This document shows positions 9,784 through 17,762 of a stretch of 64,000 bases of DNA, one piece after another. A program made the position numbers and the translations under genes. Positions within the stretch are counted from its first letter, which is position 1, and every line of letters begins with the position of its first letter. Below the pieces are notes generated by a model, which made no database searches, was not told the origin of the DNA, and saw only the letters and a program-made list of their open reading frames with translations. The stretch spans positions 930,001-994,000 of the forward strand of contig NZ_QBKH01000001.1 of the NCBI RefSeq assembly GCF_003054045.1, written 5' to 3'. This DNA comes from Sphingobacterium faecium. Lineage in GTDB: Bacteria > Bacteroidota > Bacteroidia > Sphingobacteriales > Sphingobacteriaceae.

Positions 9784-10416
9784 ATGGTTTTCAGAATTCT
9801 ATTACCTGTTGTTGCTTGTCTGTTAAGTTTATCGTCTTTTGCACAGATACAAACAGCAGCATATTTTTCTTCAGATCGAAAATTCGATGAAATTATTGAA
9901 GATCTGGGGAATCCATTGCCAGGAAATCCGGTGATGATTGTTCAATCATTTGTTCCCAACTACGGAAGTTATGTTTGGTTTTTGAACGAAAGCAAAGCGG
10001 CACAACCCGCTTATCTTGACGATAATCCAAAGGATCTACACGCGGGTATTTTTCTGGAAGATCATGGCGGATTAATTTCAAAAATAACTTTTAAAGACTT
10101 TGCAAAAGGACTGGCACAACCAAAATATCTAATAAACTACTGTGAAGTTGATGATGCCAATATGGATGGCTTTCCTGAGTTTTACCTCACTTATTTTGAA
10201 GAATCAGACGGATTAGATGCTAAGCCACTGAAAGTGATTGTTTATACCAATAGGGGTGGTAAAACATTTTCAAAATCAAAAATTACTTGTTGGATTCCGT
10301 TTCAGGAAGAAGATCAATATCGGGAAGTAAAAGATGCGAATTTCAATCTATTGCCAAAACAGATCAGATTGAAGGCCGAAAAATTGTTGCAAGATGCCAA
10401 AAATCAAATGAACTAA
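9784..10416 (+). CDS. Secreted protein of unknown function
   Basis: A 210-residue protein with a signal peptide (about the first 20 residues, ending SLSSFAQ). It contains a calcium-loop-like acidic stretch DDANMDGFPEFYLTYFEE, typical of the FG-GAP/VCBS-like or M949_RS01915-type secreted proteins of Flavobacteria and Sphingobacteria. This family link is from memory and is weak. It is probably periplasmic or exported. An SMI1/KNR4-type gene follows about 140 bp later. Confidence 0.6.
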   Translation: MVFRILLPVVACLLSLSSFAQIQTAAYFSSDRKFDEIIEDLGNPLPGNPVMIVQSFVPNYGSYVWFLNESKAAQPAYLDDNPKDLHAGIFLEDHGGLISKITFKDFAKGLAQPKYLINYCEVDDANMDGFPEFYLTYFEESDGLDAKPLKVIVYTNRGGKTFSKSKITCWIPFQEEDQYREVKDANFNLLPKQIRLKAEKLLQDAKNQMN

Positions 10417-10553
10417 AAGACATATGAAACGACCCGATAATTGGTTAAGCTGGATAAAAACATTTCGGAATAAATTTGATTTAATAATCTAAAGCTTATC
10501 ACTCAACAGACTTTTAATTTCTTTGCAAAAACTAAATATCTGAAAATAAAACT

Positions 10554-11045
10554 ATGAACTTATTGAGTCAACATCTACAGTTTATTACCAAGAAATCGGA
10601 TCATGAAACTTTAAATAAAATATTTCAGACACGATACTCGCACCTGCCTGATGATTATCTAGCTTTTTTAAAAACATATTCCCTGCTTACGAATCAATCG
10701 GATACAACATGGTTTAACAGTATTGCAGATTTTAATGAGACAAACGATGAAAATGATTTTAAATGGAATGAATTTGAAATTCAATCCTTAGACGCCTTTG
10801 ATGGAGATGTTGAAAATCAACAAGAGGTAAAAAATTTCTGGAATAAACATATACCAATTATTCTATCTGTTAAAAAAGGTTATAGCTATTTTGCGATCAA
10901 TGTTTCAGAAGAAAATTTTGGAAAAATCTATTATGGTGATGAACCTGAATTTGAAGAAGCAGTACTTGTATCGAACAGTTTTACTTCTTTCATTGAAGCG
11001 ATACAAAATAAATCATTGAAGAAAGAATATCTTGATTTGTTCTAG
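10554..11045 (+). CDS. SMI1/KNR4 (SUKH) family protein
   Basis: A 163-residue cytoplasmic protein with the SUKH fold signature: an N-terminal helix then YSHLPDDYLAFLKTYSLLTN, an acidic loop, HIPIILSVKKGYSYFAINV, a short GKIYYGDEPEF strand pair and a C-terminal SFTSFIEAI helix. SUKH proteins are the most common immunity proteins of bacterial polymorphic toxin systems and bind nuclease toxins. No toxin gene adjoins it, so it is an orphan or answers to a toxin encoded elsewhere. Confidence 0.8.
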   Translation: MNLLSQHLQFITKKSDHETLNKIFQTRYSHLPDDYLAFLKTYSLLTNQSDTTWFNSIADFNETNDENDFKWNEFEIQSLDAFDGDVENQQEVKNFWNKHIPIILSVKKGYSYFAINVSEENFGKIYYGDEPEFEEAVLVSNSFTSFIEAIQNKSLKKEYLDLF

Positions 11046-11497
11046 GGATAAAAAAATTTATCCTGCGTAGGCAGCTTAGTTGATAAACATTGGCCTGAAT
11101 GCAATTAATGATTTTGATGAAAGGCTTTTGTTGAAGAATTTTATGTTATAAATAGGAGTAAAAAACCTTCGTAAAGTAGAAGCTATAAAAATAATCGTTG
11201 ATCTTGATCAGATTGTGGTTTAATTCGATAAAATAAAAAGTAATTTGGTGCAAAATATGCATCAAAAGTCATGTCATTTGATATGGTGAAAACAGGTGAT
11301 CTACTACAGCTAATTAGAAAATAGTGTTTCTAAAACAGGTATTTCGATTCTATTGCCAGGACTGCCAGTTGTTGTAGTATAATGTACAGAAAATTCGTTT
11401 TTATTATAGTGATTGATGGCTATTAGCTCCTAAAACAGACAACAAAATCACGGTTATTGGGGATTTTATAATCTATATAATGGCGTAAATTCAATCC
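11046..11497. other. Gene-poor stretch, possibly decayed
   Basis: About 450 bp with only short open runs interrupted by stops in all frames (for example an in-frame SFDMVKTGDLLQLIRK near 11275-11325). It may be the remains of a gene. Nothing can be named. Confidence 0.3.
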
Positions 11498-13966
11498 ATG
11501 GCACATCGAATATATTTATACAATTACGATCAAAAAACCAATCAAAATTTTGATACATATCTTGGTGAGTGGAATTACGAAATTCCATTATTGCTCTATC
11601 CACTTCTGGCCGAAGATGTAAAAGTGCAGGGTGTTGAGCTGATCGCAAACAAAGAACAAGGCATTGTGCAGTTGCGTTACTTTTTTAACTTGCTTGCAGA
11701 CTCTTATCAGTTGCATTATAAAAAAAACTACTACGAATCGGTCAACCGTATGTTCGAATTTTTGGAAGCTTTACCTTATGATTCTTTTGTCTTAAATGCG
11801 ACAGATGTTTTTAATATGAACGAAGAAAAGCATAAAGTGCAAGCGAAAGAGTGGTTGCTGGACATACAACAGAAAGGTAAATTATACAAAAAGGCGATAA
11901 AGACTCAAAACCTTTCTATGTTGGACAGTTTGTTTTCAGCATGTGGTTACGCCTCATTTCTCGATATTTTACAAACCGATTGGATCAATTACGGACTTGG
12001 TTATTTTGAGGAATTGGCTTATCAGAAAGCTACATCCTTCATTTTTGAAGAAGAGGGTAAATTTGGCTTACGCGATGCAAAGGGTGTTATTTTGGCTCCA
12101 GCCCGGTATGATGAAATTTTTGAATCAGATGTTAACTATCAGATAGCGCTTGTTGAAAAGGAGGGTTTGTACGGTTACTTGCAGGGTGATGGGAAAGAAT
12201 TAGTTGCTCCAATTTATGAGGAAGCCCTGGATGTGTTTGATTTTGCACTTGAACCTTTAGGTGAAGTGAAAGTGGATGGGAAATGGGGGATTTTAAAAGT
12301 ATATTCTAATACTTGGTTGGTTCCTCCTGATTATGATGCTATTGAAAGAGTGGCTTATGGATTTATAGGTGTCGAGTCAGCTGGAAGATTTGGAGTTTAT
12401 CAGGATGGAAATGGGCTTATTCTTCCTGTTGAGAGCGCAACACCTTACGTGTATGACTATGATACGGATCTTTTTTTTAACGAACTAAACGGAACTCATA
12501 AACGTAGATATTATACAAAAGAAGGATATTATCTGGGAGACTATCTAGAAGGGGATCTGGTCAGAGTATCTAATTGCTTTTGGATCAAACCGAATAAATT
12601 GAACAAGCAAGGTAGATTAATAGATCAAAAGGGCAGTCTTATACTGGCGGATGCAGATCAACTTATCTGCTTGGACAATTTTGATGCATTGGCTGTCCGT
12701 AAAGAAAAAAGCTGGAAAATCTATCATACTTCAAATCATCAGTTCTTACTGGAAAATGAGTGTATCACTCAGGTTAAAGCAGAAACTAATAGTGGAACTA
12801 AAAAGAACGTTTTTGTACTTGAATCTAAGACCGGATTGGGACTTTTTGATGCCGATCATGATATTTGGTTGATTGCGCCCCAAGCAGCAATTACTCAGAT
12901 TCATTATTTGGAATATGGCTTTTTAGCTATTCAAAAAAAAGATGTTTATCAACTTTTTGATTTCGAAAATGGGCTTTCAGTCGAGTTGTATGACTATATT
13001 TCTAATCCTTTAAATTATAGAACAGACGAAGGTTTATTATTTCTATATCAAGGAACAAACTTGTTTCGGGTGCAGGAAGATAAAAGCATCCATCAAGTGG
13101 AAGTTAAGGAATACGGTAACATCTATGTGAATCGCTATTCGTTTAGGGGAAAAGATTTAGAATACTTTATTTTCTTTTATAATCGTTGGAATGCGCAAGC
13201 TGGGAACAAGGGTGAGCAATTGATGGATGTTGAAACCATTAACAATATGGCTTTCGCAGCAAAAGAGAATCAAAATTATCAAGAGGCACTTCGTCTATTT
13301 GAAATATCTGCTCATAAAAATGATGTAGACAGTTGGACAGAAATAGGGTTATTGCTCACCGATCCTGAAATTGAGTCCCTGTTTGATCCGCAAAGAGGTA
13401 TCAGGTATTACGAAAAAGCAGCACAACAAAATCATCCCGTAGCATGGAATAATATTGGGTTCTTATACCAAAATGGGATCGGGTATCTTGTTAATATAAA
13501 GAAAGCAATTCAAGCCTACGAAAAAGCAGCAAAGCTAGGGGATGGAATGGCACTTAGCAATTTGGGTGACTTGTACTACTTTGGGGTATATGTCAAGCAG
13601 CATTATGGTAAGTCTTTGGATTTTTATCAGCAAGCTGAAAAAAAATACTACTACAACTACGATAAAATTTCAGAAATCTATTATCAATTAAGAGATTATC
13701 AAAATCTGTTGATTTACCTCAAGAATGATTATGATCGTTCTTATTCGGGGATCTATTATGGTATCTTATACGAAAATAGTTTGGGAGTAAAAGCAGATTT
13801 AAAGAAAGCTATCAAGTATTTTGAACAAGCTAACGCATATAGTGCTTACGAATATGCCACACAACGTTTGTTGTATTACTATGGGGAAGATCCAACCTTT
13901 AAAAACGAACAGAAATTCCAGAAATGGAAATCATTTGCCGAAGAACAGGGCTTTGAAATCGGTTAG
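11498..13966 (+). CDS. WG-repeat and Sel1/TPR-repeat protein
   Basis: A large 822-residue protein without a signal peptide. Residues about 180-330 carry several WG (KWG) repeats (EGKFGLRDAKGVILAP, EGLYGYLQGDGKELVAP, DGKWGILKV, AGRFGVYQDGNG). The C-terminal 250 residues are Sel1-like TPR repeats (AWNNIGFLYQNGIGYLVNI, GDGMALSNLGDLYYFGVYV). Both repeat types are protein-interaction scaffolds. WG proteins are common in Bacteroidota, often near toxins and secretion genes. The partner and exact role are unknown. A terminator follows at 14009-14032. Confidence 0.82.
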   Translation: MAHRIYLYNYDQKTNQNFDTYLGEWNYEIPLLLYPLLAEDVKVQGVELIANKEQGIVQLRYFFNLLADSYQLHYKKNYYESVNRMFEFLEALPYDSFVLNATDVFNMNEEKHKVQAKEWLLDIQQKGKLYKKAIKTQNLSMLDSLFSACGYASFLDILQTDWINYGLGYFEELAYQKATSFIFEEEGKFGLRDAKGVILAPARYDEIFESDVNYQIALVEKEGLYGYLQGDGKELVAPIYEEALDVFDFALEPLGEVKVDGKWGILKVYSNTWLVPPDYDAIERVAYGFIGVESAGRFGVYQDGNGLILPVESATPYVYDYDTDLFFNELNGTHKRRYYTKEGYYLGDYLEGDLVRVSNCFWIKPNKLNKQGRLIDQKGSLILADADQLICLDNFDALAVRKEKSWKIYHTSNHQFLLENECITQVKAETNSGTKKNVFVLESKTGLGLFDADHDIWLIAPQAAITQIHYLEYGFLAIQKKDVYQLFDFENGLSVELYDYISNPLNYRTDEGLLFLYQGTNLFRVQEDKSIHQVEVKEYGNIYVNRYSFRGKDLEYFIFFYNRWNAQAGNKGEQLMDVETINNMAFAAKENQNYQEALRLFEISAHKNDVDSWTEIGLLLTDPEIESLFDPQRGIRYYEKAAQQNHPVAWNNIGFLYQNGIGYLVNIKKAIQAYEKAAKLGDGMALSNLGDLYYFGVYVKQHYGKSLDFYQQAEKKYYYNYDKISEIYYQLRDYQNLLIYLKNDYDRSYSGIYYGILYENSLGVKADLKKAIKYFEQANAYSAYEYATQRLLYYYGEDPTFKNEQKFQKWKSFAEEQGFEIG

Positions 13967-14008
13967 CACATCGGGTATTTGCATGCTATCATATCTTACA
14001 GAAATGAA

Positions 14009-14032
14009 TAAACCCCTGGTTGTAGGGGTTTA
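14009..14032. terminator. Bidirectional terminator
   Basis: Perfect 9-bp stem (14009-14017 with 14024-14032) around a 6-nt loop with GGGG/CCCC core. It lies between the convergent WG-repeat gene and the following minus-strand lipoprotein gene. Confidence 0.75.
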
Positions 14033-14059
14033 TCTTACCATAACAAACCATAATGCTCT

Positions 14060-15139
14060 TTACTCAAGTAGATTAGCCTTCAATTGAATTTTTATGTAAG
14101 CTGCCTTTTGTTTTTTTCCCTTTGAAGGAGCTGAATTTGTAGGATAAACTTCGGTATAAAAAGTCTCGTTCTCTGTCCAAAAAGCTTTTGTCTGATCTGC
14201 AATTTTGAAGTTGGTAAAGTTAATATACAACAGATTTTCTTGATCAGCAACTTGCTCCGCGTATTTGCTGATAGCAAAATCACTTCCTACATCATGGTTC
14301 GAATTGACATAAGAAATCCATTTTTTACTCGGGATAATTTGCGGATACCCACCAGTAAAGGTTTTAAATTTAACTTCGGGTTTGACACTATAAAACGAAT
14401 AGTACAAATCGTATACTTCTGGCGAGTTTTCTTTGAAAACTTCTAAATTCAGGTAAGGTGACTGTCCAATATATTCATTTGATAAAATTCCGTCTTCTGT
14501 CGTGACATTCTCATGCTGCACGATCATGATTTCTTTTGCATTTTCCGTATATATCCAGTTACCATCTTTGAGTTTAACTTGTGGATTTTTCACTAAAACT
14601 TCATCGATCCGATTTTTAGTAGCTTTTTTAAATTCCTGCTCAGACACTTCTGTTATTGTCCCGAATTTACGGAATGATTTATTTTTAAAATCTTGTGACT
14701 TCTTCAATAAACTGCTTCTGATCTCATCCAGATTTACACCTTTTAAAGTCATGTCAAATGAGGCTGTGAATTCTGACTTCAGAACAAAAGCTTCAATGCT
14801 ATTTGAAATATTGTTATTTATGCTAAAATGAATGGCGTAGAAGTCATCAAACTCTTCAAAGCCGTAGTAATTATCCAGGTTCTTGCAAGCTACTTTCAGG
14901 TGATCTGCATCTTTACTCGGAGCTACAAAAAAATGGATAGAATCGAGCTTGGTGAATAATTGAAAGGGTACATCTTGTACATTATCTACACCTTTTATCT
15001 TTTTGAAATGATCAAATGTTATGATTTTCTGCGTAACTTCAGCTTGGTGTTGCTTCGTTTCCGTGGTTTTATTTTGCGGATTGCATCCTACAAAAGTAAC
15101 AACTATGGATGAAAGCAAGAATGGATATAAAGTTTTCAT
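14060..15139 (-). CDS. Putative lipoprotein
   Basis: A 359-residue protein beginning with a lipoprotein signal peptide (MKTLYPFLLSSIVVTFVGC, lipobox TFVGC, Cys19). The rest is mixed alpha/beta with no motif I can name. It is expected to be anchored in the outer or inner membrane facing the periplasm. A promoter-like TATCTTTG lies just upstream at 15154-15161 on the minus strand. The function is unknown. Confidence 0.7.
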   Translation of the reverse strand: MKTLYPFLLSSIVVTFVGCNPQNKTTETKQHQAEVTQKIITFDHFKKIKGVDNVQDVPFQLFTKLDSIHFFVAPSKDADHLKVACKNLDNYYGFEEFDDFYAIHFSINNNISNSIEAFVLKSEFTASFDMTLKGVNLDEIRSSLLKKSQDFKNKSFRKFGTITEVSEQEFKKATKNRIDEVLVKNPQVKLKDGNWIYTENAKEIMIVQHENVTTEDGILSNEYIGQSPYLNLEVFKENSPEVYDLYYSFYSVKPEVKFKTFTGGYPQIIPSKKWISYVNSNHDVGSDFAISKYAEQVADQENLLYINFTNFKIADQTKAFWTENETFYTEVYPTNSAPSKGKKQKAAYIKIQLKANLLE

Positions 15140-15153
15140 TTTTTATCTTTTAA

Positions 15154-15161
15154 CAAAGATA
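15154..15161 (-). promoter_or_regulatory. Bacteroidota -7 promoter element (candidate)
   Basis: TATCTTTG read on the minus strand matches the Bacteroidota consensus TAnnTTTG. It is 14 bp before the ATG of the lipoprotein gene at 15139, so the leader would be very short. No matching TTTG at -33 was found, so this is tentative. Confidence 0.45.
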
Positions 15162-15269
15162 TCACTATTCCAAGTGGCTGAATATGGCTGAAAGTAGGGA
15201 TTTATTGTCGCTCATATTTTACACAATTTTAAAAACGATAAATTGAGGACTAAAAATTATTATATACAT

Positions 15270-15830
15270 ATGAAAAATGTAATGATCAACTTTTCCGTGA
15301 TGCTGGCTTTGCTCACTTCCTGTTCACCTGTTCCAGAAAAGAACGCAGATAAAGGAGTGGTCCCAGATGCCCAAGCGGATACAGTTTCTAGATCTCTATC
15401 AGAAAAGAGTATGAGAACAAAAATAAAGCTGCCGAATGATCTTTCTGCATTGATACCTATTGATCTACTGGATAGTATCAGTACGAATGTGCATGAAAAA
15501 TACGGAATAGAGTTCTCTGGTAATTGCTATGCCTGCGACTTAGCGCGTTTATCGATGACGGAGAATAAAATGATATGGACCAATGTCTGTGATGAAAAAG
15601 ATACTTTTGAAATTGATGCTTTCTCAACCGCTATTGAAGAAAATAAAACCATTTTCAAAACAGCAGAGCACACTTATATTTTAACCAAGATCGATCCAGC
15701 TCCTGTCTATGAATTGGTGATTGGTGGTCAAAAACTAGCATTAAAAAATAAAAGAATAGCGAGATATTTTACTACTAAAGAAGCTTTACCTCTTTTTAAA
15801 GAACATGACTGTGGTGATTTTGACGGATAA
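15270..15830 (+). CDS. Putative lipoprotein
   Basis: A 186-residue protein from the ATG at 15270; a TTG 27 bp upstream is possible but the ATG gives a clean lipoprotein signal (VMLALLTSC, then SPVPEKNADK). The mature part has a CYACDLARL segment and an NVCDEKD segment that could form a disulfide. It is transcribed divergently from the preceding lipoprotein gene. The function is unknown. Confidence 0.65.
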   Translation: MKNVMINFSVMLALLTSCSPVPEKNADKGVVPDAQADTVSRSLSEKSMRTKIKLPNDLSALIPIDLLDSISTNVHEKYGIEFSGNCYACDLARLSMTENKMIWTNVCDEKDTFEIDAFSTAIEENKTIFKTAEHTYILTKIDPAPVYELVIGGQKLALKNKRIARYFTTKEALPLFKEHDCGDFDG

Positions 15831-15995
15831 TCTCGTCATATTCATGGATTTTAACAGATTAGGAGTTGATGAGGTATGCATGCACCGATAGAAATTTAAG
15901 TGCCGCAATATAAACGAACAACGTTTTACTTCACCTGTTGTTGATACCTAATAGATACCAATTTTATAGCAAATAACCTTTCTTGACCGCGTTGA

Positions 15996-16202
15996 TCAAC
16001 GTGTTTCCTGCTCTGTCTTACGAGCGTTTTCTCTATGCTCTTTTAAGTGTAAAATTCTTACTTTTATTATCTCATTAGGGATTATAGTTTTACAAGATAG
16101 ATTTATTTCTAGCCTTGTTCTTTTTCCAATAGCTCTAATCAAATCAATATCATAAACATTCGTCTCCCATTTGCTTTTCTTTAATGCGAGAAGAGCCGTG
16201 AA
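15996..16202 (-). pseudogene. Remnant of an unidentified gene (C-terminal fragment)
   Basis: The minus strand is open for 68 codons ending in TGA at 15996-15998, with protein-like content (NVYDIDLIRAIGKRTRLEI, then LHLKEHRENARKTEQETR) but no start codon; a stop precedes it at about 16203. It looks like the end of a lost gene. It was not recognised. Confidence 0.35.
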
Positions 16203-16254
16203 CTATAGGGGCCTTTATTTGTAATATATATACATGATACCAAATTTTAGATTT

Positions 16255-16740
16255 ATGGCTAACAGTGAAAAACATTCCATTACACTTCAAGTAAATGGTC
16301 ATCCTTATCAGCTGGAACTTTTACCTTGGGTTTCACTTTTAGATGCACTTCGGGAAAATATCTCCCTGACAGGAACTAAAAAAGGATGTGATCATGGCCA
16401 GTGCGGCGCATGCACCGTTTTGATTGATGGTAAACGCAAGTTGAGTTGTCTTACACTAGCGGTGATGCAGGAAGATGTAGCAATAACAACAATAGAGGGT
16501 ATCGCAGCAGAAGGAAATTTACATCCTCTACAACAAGCTTTTATTGATAAGGATGCTTTTCAATGTGGATATTGTACTCCTGGTCAGATCTGCAGTGCTA
16601 TTGGACTGTTAAATGAAAATAAAGCTAACACCCGTGAGGAGGTACAGGATCTCATGAGTGGAAATCTCTGTCGCTGTGGCGCTAATAAAGGAATTATAAA
16701 TGCTGTAATGGCCGTAAAACAAAGCATATCTCATGAATAA
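16255..16740 (+). CDS. Aldehyde/xanthine oxidoreductase, 2Fe-2S subunit (PaoA type)
   Basis: Small electron-transfer subunit of a molybdenum hydroxylase, about 161 residues from the ATG at 16255. Two [2Fe-2S] clusters are visible: the plant-ferredoxin type KKGCDHGQCGACTV plus a later Cys (KLSCLTL), and the helical domain QCGYCTPGQI with NLCRCGANKGI. No twin-arginine signal is present, unlike E. coli PaoA, so the complex is predicted to be cytoplasmic. The stop overlaps the start of the FAD subunit gene by 8 bp, a sign of translational coupling. Confidence 0.93.
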   Translation: MANSEKHSITLQVNGHPYQLELLPWVSLLDALRENISLTGTKKGCDHGQCGACTVLIDGKRKLSCLTLAVMQEDVAITTIEGIAAEGNLHPLQQAFIDKDAFQCGYCTPGQICSAIGLLNENKANTREEVQDLMSGNLCRCGANKGIINAVMAVKQSISHE

Positions 16741-17752
16741 TTTCTCCTTTACCAAAGCCTTAGATATGGATACTGCCATTTCCCTGACAAGTGGAAATGA
16801 TCATAATAAACTTATTGCAGGAGGAACGAATATTATTGATCTTTTGAAATATTTTATAACTGAGGCAGATACTTTGGTGGATATCAATTCCATTCCAGGA
16901 ATTAGTAAGATTGCTGAAAATGAAACTGGTGGCATTCGTATTGGTGCGTTAGTTACCAATGCTGATACTGCCTATCACGCGATTATTGAAGAAAAATATC
17001 CCTTATTATCAAAAGCAATTCTGGCAGGTGCGTCTGCGCAAATTCGAAATATGGCGACCAATGGAGGGAATTTACTGCAACGTACTCGCTGTTATTATTT
17101 TTATGATATTCACACGCCATGCAATAAAAGAGAACCTGGCTCAGGTTGTTCTGCGATCCAAGGATATAATCGTATCCATGCGATTTTAGGACATAGTGAA
17201 AGCTGCATTGCTGTTTTCCCCTCTGATATGTGCGTTGCACTTTCGGTATTGGATGCAGTAGTTCATATATCTGGACCGGAAGAAGAGAGAAATGTGGCGT
17301 TTTCAGATTTTCACAGATTACCTGGAGATACTCCCGAAAGCGACAATAATCTTAAAAGAGGAGAGCTCATAACGGCTATCGATTTGCCAGAGAAAGGGTT
17401 TTCAAAATATTACTCTTATCTCAAACTCAGAGATCGAGCGTCCTATTCTTTTGCCTTGGTTTCAGTAGCAACAGGTTTGGATCTTGAAAATGGCCTGATT
17501 AAAGAGGCTAGAATTGCACTTGGGGGTGTCTCGCCCAAACCTTGGCGTGTAAAAGAAGCGGAAGATTTTCTGAAGGGAAAAGAACCCAAAATAGCCAACT
17601 TTGAAGCAACTGCCCAAATGATTTTAAAGGGAGCAAAAGGATTTGAACATAACCGTTTTAAAATTGAGCTTGCTAAAAAAGCAATTGTCAGAAACTGTAT
17701 GATGGCACTGGATCCCACATCTCAACGAGCTGGAGCAAAACCTTCTTTATAA
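16733..17752 (+). CDS. Aldehyde/xanthine oxidoreductase, FAD subunit (PaoB type)
   Basis: A 339-residue FAD-binding subunit. It contains the FAD loop LIAGGTNIIDLLK and ATNGGNLLQRTRC. The stretch with Cys in TPCNKREPGSGCSAIQG and GHSESCIAVFPSDM matches the extra [4Fe-4S] insert of E. coli PaoB/YagS and sets it apart from ordinary xanthine dehydrogenase FAD subunits. It passes electrons from the 2Fe-2S subunit to FAD. It is the middle gene of a three-gene operon; the start overlaps the upstream stop. Confidence 0.93.
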   Translation: MNNFSFTKALDMDTAISLTSGNDHNKLIAGGTNIIDLLKYFITEADTLVDINSIPGISKIAENETGGIRIGALVTNADTAYHAIIEEKYPLLSKAILAGASAQIRNMATNGGNLLQRTRCYYFYDIHTPCNKREPGSGCSAIQGYNRIHAILGHSESCIAVFPSDMCVALSVLDAVVHISGPEEERNVAFSDFHRLPGDTPESDNNLKRGELITAIDLPEKGFSKYYSYLKLRDRASYSFALVSVATGLDLENGLIKEARIALGGVSPKPWRVKEAEDFLKGKEPKIANFEATAQMILKGAKGFEHNRFKIELAKKAIVRNCMMALDPTSQRAGAKPSL

Positions 17753-17762
17753 TTTTTTATTA

